From Patella vulgata (Eukaryota; Mollusca; Gastropoda; Patellidae), in assembly GCF_932274485.2 (NCBI RefSeq), contig NC_065883.2:10228222-10292221 (forward strand): a stretch of DNA of 64,000 nt, in the 5' to 3' direction. Shown in pieces: positions 20,955-31,700 of the stretch. The notes beneath the pieces are model-generated. The model saw only the letters and a list, made by a program, of their open reading frames with translations, did no database searches and had not been told where the DNA came from. How positions within the stretch are numbered: the stretch's first letter is position 1; the number at the start of each line of letters is the position of its first letter. The position numbers and the translations under genes are program-made.

Positions 20955-22040
20955 TCTGCAGGATGCTCTATTTACAGCAATAAATATTAGCCTGTGGAGA
21001 CTGGAACAAAATAAAAGTTTTAGCAAATTTAATTCAGAAGAAAAATAAAGTGATCACTTATAAATATGCGAATTTAAAATAACAAACAAACCTTTTTTTT
21101 TATGAATCTTTGTACAAATTTACAACAATATATTTACAATATTAGCAACATCAAAGGCCATAATCCTGAACATTGATTTAAGGGGAAATTACCCAGATTA
21201 AACAGGGCGGCCATGTAAATATACATACCCTATATACCTGAAAATTGTGAATTTCTTGGAAATGATATTGCCATATTTGCTTTTTCAACAGTGTTACATT
21301 ACTATATGTAGAATTGCATTGATCACTTGCATGAGTGGTTTGATAGATTGGGGTGGGGGGGGGCAGTAGTAGGTAGCTTAAATAGATTACATTTTTCTTC
21401 CAACATGCTTAAAACGGGACGATATCAAGCAATTCACTGTGTTCCAACGGGAAACACTGTGTTCCAACGCGAAACACTGTAATACATTGTGAAACACCTT
21501 ATTTCGAGGTGATTTGGCTAGCTGCCGTTTCTCGAGCGATTCTCCAAGATTCCACCACAAAACAGAGCGTTTTCCGCCGTGTTCGACGATTCTAGTCCCA
21601 AACTCCAGCACGGTAGGGTAGTGGAATAACATCTGCTTCCACAATCTTTAGAATTCAATTGTGAATTGAAAATTCCAGCTTAAAGACGTTTTATCCATTT
21701 CGACAAAAGCCTTGCACACTGTCAAAAGTGCGACTGTAATCAGTGTTCAGGAACATGACCCTAAGAGTGCATATCACAAGAGCTACTTGATCACTTAATT
21801 ATTGAAAAAAGAGAAACGATACCCGAGATGAAGACGTGAGATGTACCACAGACTAAAATCACAAACTATCAAACAATCTCATTAGTTTTTTTCAACAATC
21901 TTATAGAAATGTTTTAGACAATTTTGTGAACAATTGTAGTATCATTTTAAAGCAAGGAATATCATTTGGGACAAAAATGCAACATATTATAATGTTTGAT
22001 CATGTGAGTTTGAGCTCTGTGTTCGCTCAAAAGGGCTTTC
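20955..22040. other. No gene recognised
   Basis: A short direct repeat (CACTGTGTTCCAACGGGAAA / CACTGTGTTCCAACGCGAAA) lies at about 21438-21478. An 85-codon minus-strand frame over 21387-21644 spans it and shows no domain. Nothing else can be supported. Confidence 0.4.
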
Positions 22041-22196
22041 GCTGGTCAGGTCTAAATATTAAGGCCACCTGCAGATTTCGTTGAAGTCATGAGATTGTTG
22101 CCGAGGATTGTGGGTTAGTGTTAGCGCTAGCCCTTTTTATATCTTGTGACCTTGATGAATTCTGCAGGTAGCCTTAATATTAAGACCTAACCAGCT
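22041..22196. mobile_element. MITE with 35-bp inverted repeats
   Basis: GCTGGTCAGGTCTAAATATT then AAGGCCACCTGCAGA at the left is matched in inverse at 22162-22196 with few changes. The core TTGTTGCCGAGGATTGTGGG then TTAGTGTTAGCG links it to the elements at 1471-1653, 31219-31583 and 61103-61275. Confidence 0.75.
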
Positions 22197-22599
22197 GGCT
22201 CTTCAAAATTTTGTTTAATCATGTGTAACATCAAGGCTTTCATTTAAAATTTTTGCCAGTCAGTCAATTTTTGACCTAATTTATCTTTCTCTGATTTGGC
22301 AAGATATTTTTTTTTTTTTTTTTAAAGAATATGACAATTATTTAACAATTATCCCAATTTTAAGTTGTTTTTTTTCCCCACATAAAAACTGTAAATTAGA
22401 TTGCATGTATTAAATTCTTTGAAATCCTACTTTAATGGCATGTAAAACTGACTAACAAGTAAGTTGACAGGTGGGTCAATTTCACTGCCAGTCACATAAC
22501 ATAAAAAGTAATAATGGGTTGTCAGCTGAGGCAGCAAAACATCAGCTAAAATTGTCTGAGCAGTTGATATTAAGGGTTATCATATTTATTCTTGTGTAG

Positions 22600-23415
22600 G
22601 AAATTGGAGCATTTACAAGACACTAATGTCATAGGCTACTAAAAAATACATCATGGGTGTTGGGTTAGATAACATAGGCCCCTAAACATCGTGGTAGATA
22701 ATTACATAGATTCCTAAAACATCCATAAAGGGTGTGCTGGTAGATAACATATGTGTAGGTCCCTAAAACATTCAAATGGGTTGTTTATTAGGATATTATA
22801 AACACAAATTTAACACGTCGGATAACACCTAAAACATTCACAAACTTTAATACAATAAACATTGTTGAAAACTCTGCTACTTCCAATGCGAAGTGCTTCA
22901 CAGTAAACGTCGCGAAAACGGTCACTCACAACCACTCATTCTTCATCAGAACTGTGATAGACTGGAATAAACTTTCTGATAACATATGTGTAGGTCCCTA
23001 AAACATTCATAAAGGGTATAACGATAGATAACTTACATAAATATTACATGTAGGATGTTGATGTAGGCCCCTTAACCATCCTTATATATTTCATATAGGA
23101 ATGATGTAAATAGCATAATGTCCATGTAGGCCCTTAAAACATCCTTATATAAATATCACATGCAGGATGTAGATAACATAGGCCCCTAAAACATAAATAA
23201 AGGGTGTACAGGTAGATAGCATAGGACCTGGCCCCTAAAACATATATAATGGGTGTACCAATATAACATAGGTCCCTAAAACATACATAAAGGAACTGAA
23301 ATAAAATGGGGTTTAATGACCTACTGTTCTGCTCTGACTGGGCTAATGAAGGGCGTAACGGTAGATAACATATATGTAGGCCCGTAAAACATACATATTT
23401 AAGGGTGTTAGCCCT
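22600..23415. repeat. Degenerate minisatellite (GGCCCCTAAAACAT units)
   Basis: Units containing TAGATAACATA, TAGGCCCCTAAAACAT and AAAGGGTGTA recur every 45-60 bp about a dozen times. A TTAA-3 fragment (22778-22815) and a SINE-B tail fragment (23291-23351) are embedded. No coding exon is supported. Confidence 0.65.
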
Positions 23416-23540
23416 ATTTGGATGAGTATTGATTATTTGATTATATTAATTCTTAAAGTTATTGACATATCAGTTATGCTCATCCACTATGACATTGTGA
23501 CATTCAGAATCTTTACAAGAATTGGAAACTACAGATGAAC

Positions 23541-24370
23541 ATGGGTGACGACCACACATCAATGTGGGGGTACCGTAGGTAACCACACTTCAATGTGGAT
23601 ACAATAGACAAATACAATTCAATGTGGGTTACCATAGGCAACAAATACTTCAATGTGGGTACCATAGGCAACCACACTTCAAGGTGGCTTACCTTAGGCT
23701 ACAACACTTCAAGGTGGGTTACCTTAGGCAACAACACTTCAAGGTGTGTTACCTTAGGCTACCACACTTCAAGTTGGGTTACCTTAGGCTACCACACTTC
23801 AAGGTGGGTAACCTTAGGCTACCACACTTCAAGGTGGGTTACCTTAGGCTACCACACTTCAAGGTGGGTTACCTTAGGCTACCACTTCAAGGTGGGTTAC
23901 CTTAGGCTACCACACTTCAAGGTGGGTTACCTTAGGCTACCACATTTCAATGTGGGTACCATAGCCAACCTCACTTCAAGTTGTGTTACCTTAGGCTACC
24001 ACACTTCAAGGTGGGTTACTTTAGGCTACCACACTTCAAGGTGTGTTACCTTAGGCTACCACATTATATACATTATATTACTTATAACAATACCTAGCCC
24101 TCATAGACAATTTGTCATACAATCTGATTGCAATACAGATCAATATTTCCTTTCTTTGTTTTATACTTTCAAGGTGGGTTACCTTAGACTACCACACTTC
24201 AAGGTGGGTACCATAGGCAACCACACTTCAAGGTGGGTTACCATAGGCTATGTGCATGTAAGCACACATCTATGTGGGTAGGCCTGCCATAGGCACCCCA
24301 ACTTTAACATGGATACAACAGGCAACCACACTTCAATGTGGGTGAAATATGCATTATAACCACATTCAAT
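23541..24370. repeat. 30-bp minisatellite array
   Basis: The unit ACCACACTTCAAGGTGGGTT then ACCTTAGGCT repeats at an exact 30-bp period in the centre (about 23685-24060). It becomes degenerate at both edges. Because 30 is a multiple of three the array stays open in two frames (LPHFKVGYLR repeated). Nothing else suggests a protein: there is no splice context and the edges vary. A foreign 109-bp block interrupts it at 24064-24172. Confidence 0.9.
24064..24172 (-). repeat. 109-bp inverted copy of 25228-25336 inside the minisatellite
   Basis: Every base I compared matches the reverse complement of 25228-25336, which includes unique-looking flank as well as a MITE end. The array resumes directly after the shared bases TTCAA. 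This is best read as a templated insertion during break repair. Confidence 0.85.
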
Positions 24371-24459
24371 GGGGGCAACAGTAACCCACAATTCAAAGCG
24401 AGTTTGTATAGAAATGAAAAGCGTATAATCAGGTATGAATACTATGACTAACAATCTGA

Positions 24460-24917
24460 TTAAAGGACCTAAGTCCGTAACTCAAAATCCTCCAAAATCT
24501 TCGACATCGAAAACACGAATTATTGGTCAATTTAAATCAACATTGATGATGTAAACTTACCGGGAAAAGATGAGCTTCTGATATCCGATATTTAAGATAA
24601 AATAATTTTTTTAACATTGGTACACGAATCGTGTACCATAATGCGCTTCAGCCCCAGTTGTATTGAGGGACGAGGCTAGACACATTGCACCAAATCAAAT
24701 GGAGTTATGTAGACTAGAATAACTAGACGCTAGAAATTTGCACTCGATTGAGATTGCTGACTTATTTCGCCGAACATAACTGATTTGAAATTGGAGTAAA
24801 AACGGAAACCATTAAATGTAAATCAGTTTATATACATTCATATTACAGTATTTTATGCGTTGCGACCCACTTTTGTGGATTTCTAGGTCCCAAATGTTAG
24901 CGATTTAGCTCCTTTAA
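24460..24917. mobile_element. TTAA-2 MITE
   Basis: Ends TTAAAGGACCTAAGTCCGTA and the complement of TTAGCGATTTAGCTCCTTTAA form an imperfect inverted repeat of about 20 bp starting at TTAA. Internal landmarks are GGTACACGAATCGTGTACC, a perfect palindrome, and CTAGACGCTAGAAATTTGCA. A second copy is at 46905-47502. Confidence 0.8.
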
Positions 24918-25280
24918 AACACAGATCCTATTTCCTTTCATTTTTTTAAAGTCAAAATTTCGTTGTACTTGTCTTCACTACACTAGGATCTGAAAGAGGT
25001 GTTAAATAACCTGCGTTTTGGTTGATGTTCTATTGATTCAAGTTCTTAGGGTGCAGAGATCGCAAACTGTGTGTAAACAAATTAAAGGAAAAGTTGTGTT
25101 TCCGAACAACAACTTTATAAATGCTGAGACTATAGGTTAATCGAATGACTGATGTCATAGGGTCATAATTCACACTTATGACTCATGAAGAGACCTCCCA
25201 CTATAACCGGTCAGATCATGAAGGCCATTGAAAGTATAAAACAAAGAAAGGAAATATTGATCTGTATTGCAATCAGATTG
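24918..25280. mobile_element. CAATCTGATTAAAA-family MITE, left end cut
   Basis: It contains ACACAGATCCTATTTCCTTT near its left and TTGATCTGTATTGCAATCAG at its right. The left end merges with the TTAA-2 element. The interior has the family landmarks ACTGATGTCATAGGGTCA and CTATAACCGGTCAGATC. Confidence 0.75.
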
Positions 25281-25314
25281 TATGACAAATTGTCTATGAG
25301 GGCTAGGTATTGTT

Positions 25315-25394
25315 ATAAGTAATATAATGTATATAAGTTTTAAGTAATATAATGTATATAAGTTTTAAGTAATATATAGAAATAAGTAATATAA
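25315..25394. repeat. Short AT-rich tandem repeat beside the DEGS1 stop
   Basis: About three units of TAAGTAATATAATGTATATA then AGTTTT. It directly follows the DEGS1-like stop codon on the minus strand, so it would lie in that gene's 3' UTR. Confidence 0.65.
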
Positions 25395-25559
25395 TCAATC
25401 AGATTTGTCGACTTCAGACACTCCATTTACTTTTCGTTGTTTTCGTCGAATTCTCGCGTAGGGACCAATCTCTGGATCTACAATAAAGTCCCAGATGACC
25501 TTGACCCATGATGTGTGACACGGCAAATTATCGTAATATTCTGGAGCAATCTTTCGGAC
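25395..25559 (-). CDS. DEGS1: DEGS1-like exon 3 and stop
   Basis: After acceptor TTTTTCAG it encodes [20 protein letters not shown], then [17 protein letters not shown], and ends [12 protein letters not shown] with TGA. This matches the conserved C-terminus of the family, with a slightly longer basic tail. Confidence 0.93.
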   Translation of the reverse strand, partial: VRKIAPEYYDNLPCHTSWVKVIWDFIVDPEIGPYARIRRKQRKVNGVSEVDKSD

Positions 25560-25760
25560 CTGAAAAAGATATTAAAAATAAATTTATGAAATTATATGCT
25601 AATTATTGAAATGAAATGGGATGGGATTTAATACCCCTATTTTCTGTACCAACAAGAGTAATGTACGCCACATGTGCTTTGAGGAAAATTTTCCCAGGAC
25701 AGTGCCACCAACATCATCTACATGTGTAAATCGAAGTGACTCCACCCTGTTCCTTGCCAC

Positions 25761-25793
<33 letters not shown>

Positions 25794-28700
25794 GTAGATC
25801 ATTTCGGGAGGAAACTGGAGGACCCGGAGAAAACCCACAGGGTTGGACTGGCGACCCTACTCCTTGTCACGTACAATTGTGGAATCAAAACCACACTGTT
25901 CCTAGCCAGGCCATCCGTCTAGCATCCTGCACCAGAGTGCACCACATAAGGGGAAACCAAAGATAAATCTAATGAACTTTCTCGGCCAAATCTGTGTACG
26001 TACACTTGAGCCAGTATGATTCCTGCTTATCATTACTTCTTACTTTAAATGTAGGTGTTTTGAGTTTTTATAAACCAACATCTATTTGGGAGTATGATGG
26101 TGTCAGACAGTGTCCGTGTCACCCCTGTCTGTCAAACAGTTCTTGTCAATATGTTCTACTGTTCAGACATACATATTTTTACGTTCATACTTTCAGTGAT
26201 CATTCAGCTAGTCATAAAGAGGAGCCATATTTAAAATTCAGTCGTACAATGATTTTTCACAGAGTTATTGCCCTTGTCACCCAAATCATATAGAGTTTTC
26301 AAGATTATGTTTTCAAACCTGCTGTTGGCGGTTAATTTCAAGGAACCCTATCAAAATTCAAAATTGTCTGCCATGGTAATTAATGCCCCTGACAATGAAA
26401 ACCATTCTTTTAGAATGTTACTGCTAATCACTGCCTGGCAATTCTGCATGTATGATTCGTTTTATTAAGAATTACACGTACATGGATAAACACATTGGTG
26501 TGCATGTCAAAGAACCCATGACAGTTAAAATTTGAAATAAGATATATTATGTCATTGTACCGCTGTATGGGCAAAATTTCCCTCATACATACATGTATGA
26601 TGTAGCAACCTGCATGGCATAAGAGAGAGAAATGGGGTTTAACGTCCACTCGACACAAACTAAGTCATTTCAGGACTAACACAAGGTTCAATTATATTTC
26701 AATAATTTACTTGCGCGTGGCCTGCAGGGATCTTTAGCAGTGGTAGAAAACTGGAGGACCCCGACAAAACAAACAAGGTTGGACAGGAAACCCAACTCAT
26801 TGTCACGTACAAGCAGGAATTGATACCACACCACCTGACACAATGACAGACCTCGTGCTGTAACGCGCACGCACCAAAAGCCCCCCCCCCCCCCCCACAC
26901 CAACCCCCGTTGGCATGAGCCATCCTCCTTAGCATTATTTCTTTTCGGAATTACAAGGATCTGACCTACATGTAGCCTACACTTCATCTATTTCATATTC
27001 TACTTATAATTATCACTCTCTCCAACAGAGCGTTTAATTTAAGCATCACTTGGTCTTTTGTTAAAAACTAAAAGTACACGACCTTGGACTTGTCTATTTC
27101 ATCTTCTACTACATGTACTATTAATGTTTGTTCACAAACAGGTATTTTGTTTGAACAGGTGCTTATAAATAATATATTTATATATTTCCATCAATTAAAT
27201 GAAACGGGGGTTAAATTCATTATGAGACTAACATGGTATCATTTCTATGGTTACGAGGACGAACGCAATGTGTGTAACAACTAATATCAAATACAGTATG
27301 ACTAATCAAATGTTCTATTTTTCTAACGAAGACAGGAAAAACAGAATTAACCCAAGCCATAGGTTTATGTAAAAAATAAAACAAGTATGGTAAGCATGAA
27401 ACTGGACAGTAAACACCAAAACTATGTCTTGCTACCGCAGTGTAGAGTACAGATTTAACACTATAAACTATGCCTTGCTACAGCAGTGTAGAGTACAGAT
27501 TTAAAGATACATTATGGGAGATTAGATAAAGAGCTGGCAGTTCTCACTATAAGTATAATAGTTAAAAACCAGATAATGTAAAGGGAATTTGCTGAAAATT
27601 TCAGTCAAATTGATCCAATATGAACCAAGATTTTAGCGATTGAATTTCCGGCCTAGACTTAATCTTCATTACTTAAGTTGGTACGATAAAAAACATAGTC
27701 TCCATTATCCATTTCATGATTAAACCAAGAATGAAAGTGGAGCAGCAAAAGGGATCATAATCCAGTAAACCTCGCAGGCTAGTGTTGACATCCAGAGTTG
27801 ATTATGGTCTGAATAAGTTAATTAATGTGTAATTAATAATTTAGATAACATTTCAGGCCTAAAGAAAGACCTGCAATAGGCAGATTTAGCTCTTGCAGAA
27901 TGTATGTTTAACACTATATATAAACTAAAGCTACAGATCTATTAAATGAATTATGAAACCAACATGATCAACAGATTAGATACACTGTATACCAGGCATT
28001 CACATGAAAAAAGCTCTCCTGAGATTGGACACAATTGAAAATTGCTCTCCTGGAACTAAGGACATCAGATGACTTGTGTTATCATCATATGCAGAGCAAT
28101 AAACAATGCACTTAGATTAGGGTTCAAATTCAGTGATAGAGCTTGTCAGCTCACCTGAAACCTGTTCTGAAGGCCTGTTTTTGTAACTTGGATCAAAACA
28201 TTTTAATTTCTACAACGCTATTAATGCCGCTCTTGTCTGAAGAAAGAGAGAGAGAAATGGGGTTTAATGTCTGCTCGATACAAACTACTTTATTTTGGGA
28301 CTAACATACATAATATTATGTGATTAAATTTTATTTCATTTGCTTGTACGTAGGAGGTATTTCGCAGTGGGAGGAGACTGGGGTACCCGGAGAAAACCCA
28401 CAAGGTTGGACAGGCAACTCAATGGCAGACCTTATTATGCAACGCACAAAACTTAACCATTTGGCCAACCAACCACCCCCAATCCCCGATTGTCTGAACA
28501 AACAGAGCATTGAAATTTACTCTCAATCAAATATTAATTAATACTATAGATTTTTCTCTTTCAGGTAATATCAATAGGTGGTACAACCAGGTGTATTACA
28601 ATACACAATATGTAATGCATGTACATGTACATACGTACATTGCAAAATCCATGTTCAATAATGATCAGCCACCATTAGAACAATTATGCAAATATTTAAG

Positions 28701-31700
28701 GCCTTCTTAAATAAAATCTGGAAATTAAAATCTTGATTGGTTTTGTAAAATACAAAACTAACTTTCACAATATAGCCAAATAAATTTCTAAAATCATCAA
28801 TATTGTCAAAACAACCTTTCAAACACAACTCTTTAAAGAGAGAGAGAGAGAATGGGGTTCAACGCCCACTCGATAAAAACCGGGTCATTTCGGGACTAAC
28901 ATATGGTTTAATTTTATTTCAATAATTCACTTGTGCGTAGGAGTCTTTAGCAGTGGGAGGACCCAGAGAAAACCCACGAGGTTTGACAGGCGACCCTACT
29001 CCTTGTCACATACACCCGTAGATTCGAAACCACGCCAGTTGACTAAATGACAGACCGTATGATACAGCACGCACATGCTAACCATTCGGCCATCCAACCC
29101 CCCAACCCATTAAATAAATTGAATAAAAAAAGGGTATTTCTATACAATTAATTTAATGCTAAAAAAATAAAAACTGTCCACTTAAAGATACATTATGGGA
29201 GATTTTTATAGAGAGTTGGCCATTCTTGCTATAACAGTTCAAAAGTAGATGATGAAAGAAGAATATATTGAAAATTTCAGTCAAATTACTTTATTCTGAA
29301 CATAGTTATCATCGTTGTAATATTTGACTAGAAATGGTAGTGAAATGTGCCTTCACCTTGGCCGATCGTTTGATTGACAGGCGTTAACTCCACCTACATA
29401 TCTCGATTATCAAGTAAAGTTTTCAATGGCATGCGGAAACGCTCTACAGCGGCCTCGCTAAGTACACTCTATCATTTAACCTCGATCTAACTGACGTATT
29501 CTCATCAGGGTGCGCCATATTTGAATTAATCAATAAGTGAAATCCTATTTAAATCCGAGCTGTAGCCGAGCCATCCGTGGGTCTACAGAGTTGATTTTGG
29601 GCTTGTTGTTTAAATAAAGATCTAATTTATAAATTCTATAACATCTGAAGCCTAAATTAAGACTTGCAATAATCAGATTTTGCTCTTGCATAATGTATGT
29701 TTAACAATATAATTGGTGTCGGATGTTTTAGAAAAACAAGCATATCCTGCCCTATGTATGACATCTGTCAATAACAACTGGCCTAAACCATCCACATCTA
29801 TAGAGAAACAGCCAGTATACATGTATGAACCTTGTAGACAGGATAGAAATAGTGCTTTCACAAAGTCAGGGATAAAGTAGAAATACAATGAAATGTAATA
29901 TACCCTACTTTTCTACACCAACTGAGATATATTGAGGTGTGCTACCTGTGTATATATGGGATGTTTTTTTTACTGTTTTTGATATTCCCCAATTGTCTGG
30001 GAATAGAAGTAGGGCCACTGGACACCTGTTTTGTTAAATTGATCATAAAATGAGGGACTATGAGCATTAACTTTGATGAATCTGTGTGCAATATAAGAAC
30101 TCACTCTTTTTGTGGCATTTAGCGTATGATGACAAAGATATTGATTAACATGAAATCTTAATGATGTTTACACAGTGAAACCAATGGGGCAGTTTAGTTC
30201 TTTGTTGTTAAATATGTTTGTTAAATTTTTGAACTCTTCTTATCATTGTTATTAAGTATGGCTTCACATCGACCCTCAAGTTTACTAAATGTTGAGATTA
30301 CCCGACTTCTCACGACAGGGATTTTGTAAGTGTGCTTTAAATTAACTTTTTAATACACAAAGCCTTTTTTTTTTGTGTGTTAACCAATTTTAAGGAGACT
30401 ATGATATACATGGACGTTTGTATTGTATGTTTTTACCAATTTTCAACCCATTAAGTGTAAATAATTTAATTAAATCAACCTGTCCATAATATCATATCTA
30501 ATGTATTGGGATGTTAAATCTTTAATAAACAACAACTAAATGTCATTGTGCTTAATAACGATAAGAGGATACTTATTGAACCCAGTGATTGTTGTCCCAT
30601 ATTAACTGTGTCAGTTTTGATAAGAACTCACTATTACTATAATTGCATCCTAAATTATAACAACCTCTAAGTGCATTTCTTTCAAAGTGTAAATATACCA
30701 CAAGGTTATTGTATCGGGACACACTTTAAATATAAAACCTGCTTGCGAATGTATTATTTAAAATATAATCTTACCAGTAACCATACAGTCTGATAGTTAT
30801 CATGACACACCTTAATTTGTCCTTTAACTTTAAAGGACATGACCTAACTGATATAAAGTACAATATACTACTGTATATAGTTGAAAAGTTTCAAGATGCA
30901 TTATACATGTAAATATGCCTATTGGCATTGCAGATCTGGATGTTCAGGTCTAGATTCAACTGGATTAGAACCCAAGGGAAATTTTAAAATTTAATAATAT
31001 TTGAGACTTACTACGGTAATAAACATTCTACGCTACATGAACATCTTGTCAAAATTTTCATATAACTTTGCTCAAAATAATTGACAGAAATGTTTAATAA
31101 ACTGGTATTCCTTTTATAATACCGGTACATGTATCTATTTTTGAACAATATTGCTGAAGGATACTGGGTTTTTCATTTCATCTGAATAACTAGGCACATT
31201 TTCCAAGAACCAGTCCTGGTTTGGTCAAATCTTAAAATTAAGACCACCTGCATTTTTCCTCAAGATCACAAGTCTCAGAGATGTTAATAGTATTAGGGTA
31301 CGTGATTGTTGCCGAGGATCATGGGTTAGAGTAAAACCTGGAAACAAGGCACCTGTCACAGACAATGTCAGGCACAGATTCAGGCTTTGTCAGGCACTAA
31401 ACCTCTGGTGCCTATTTTGATATTATTATAATACATGTCCGGCACTAAGTTAAAAATGTCAGGTACTATTTCATTAGTGCCTGACATTTTGTCAGGTACA
31501 TCTAAAACCGTTATTTCCAGGCCTGGTTAGAGTAACGGTTAGCTCTAGTCCTGTTTACATCTCTGGCCATAATATTAACATCTATCCCCCGGTTCTAACA
31601 AAGACCAAGTTTCATTGATACAGTATATATGTTGTGTGTAGATAAAAATTTAAAGTATGCATATTTCTTAAAGTCTTTGATCGACTTTTAGTGGGTTTAT

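Noticed and set aside
23595-24281. A 228-codon open frame of repeated YLRLPHFKVG-type units that looks like a repeat protein
   Set aside because: It is the translation of a 30-bp minisatellite. Unit length is a multiple of three, so two frames stay open, and the array's edges decay without start, splice or stop signals.
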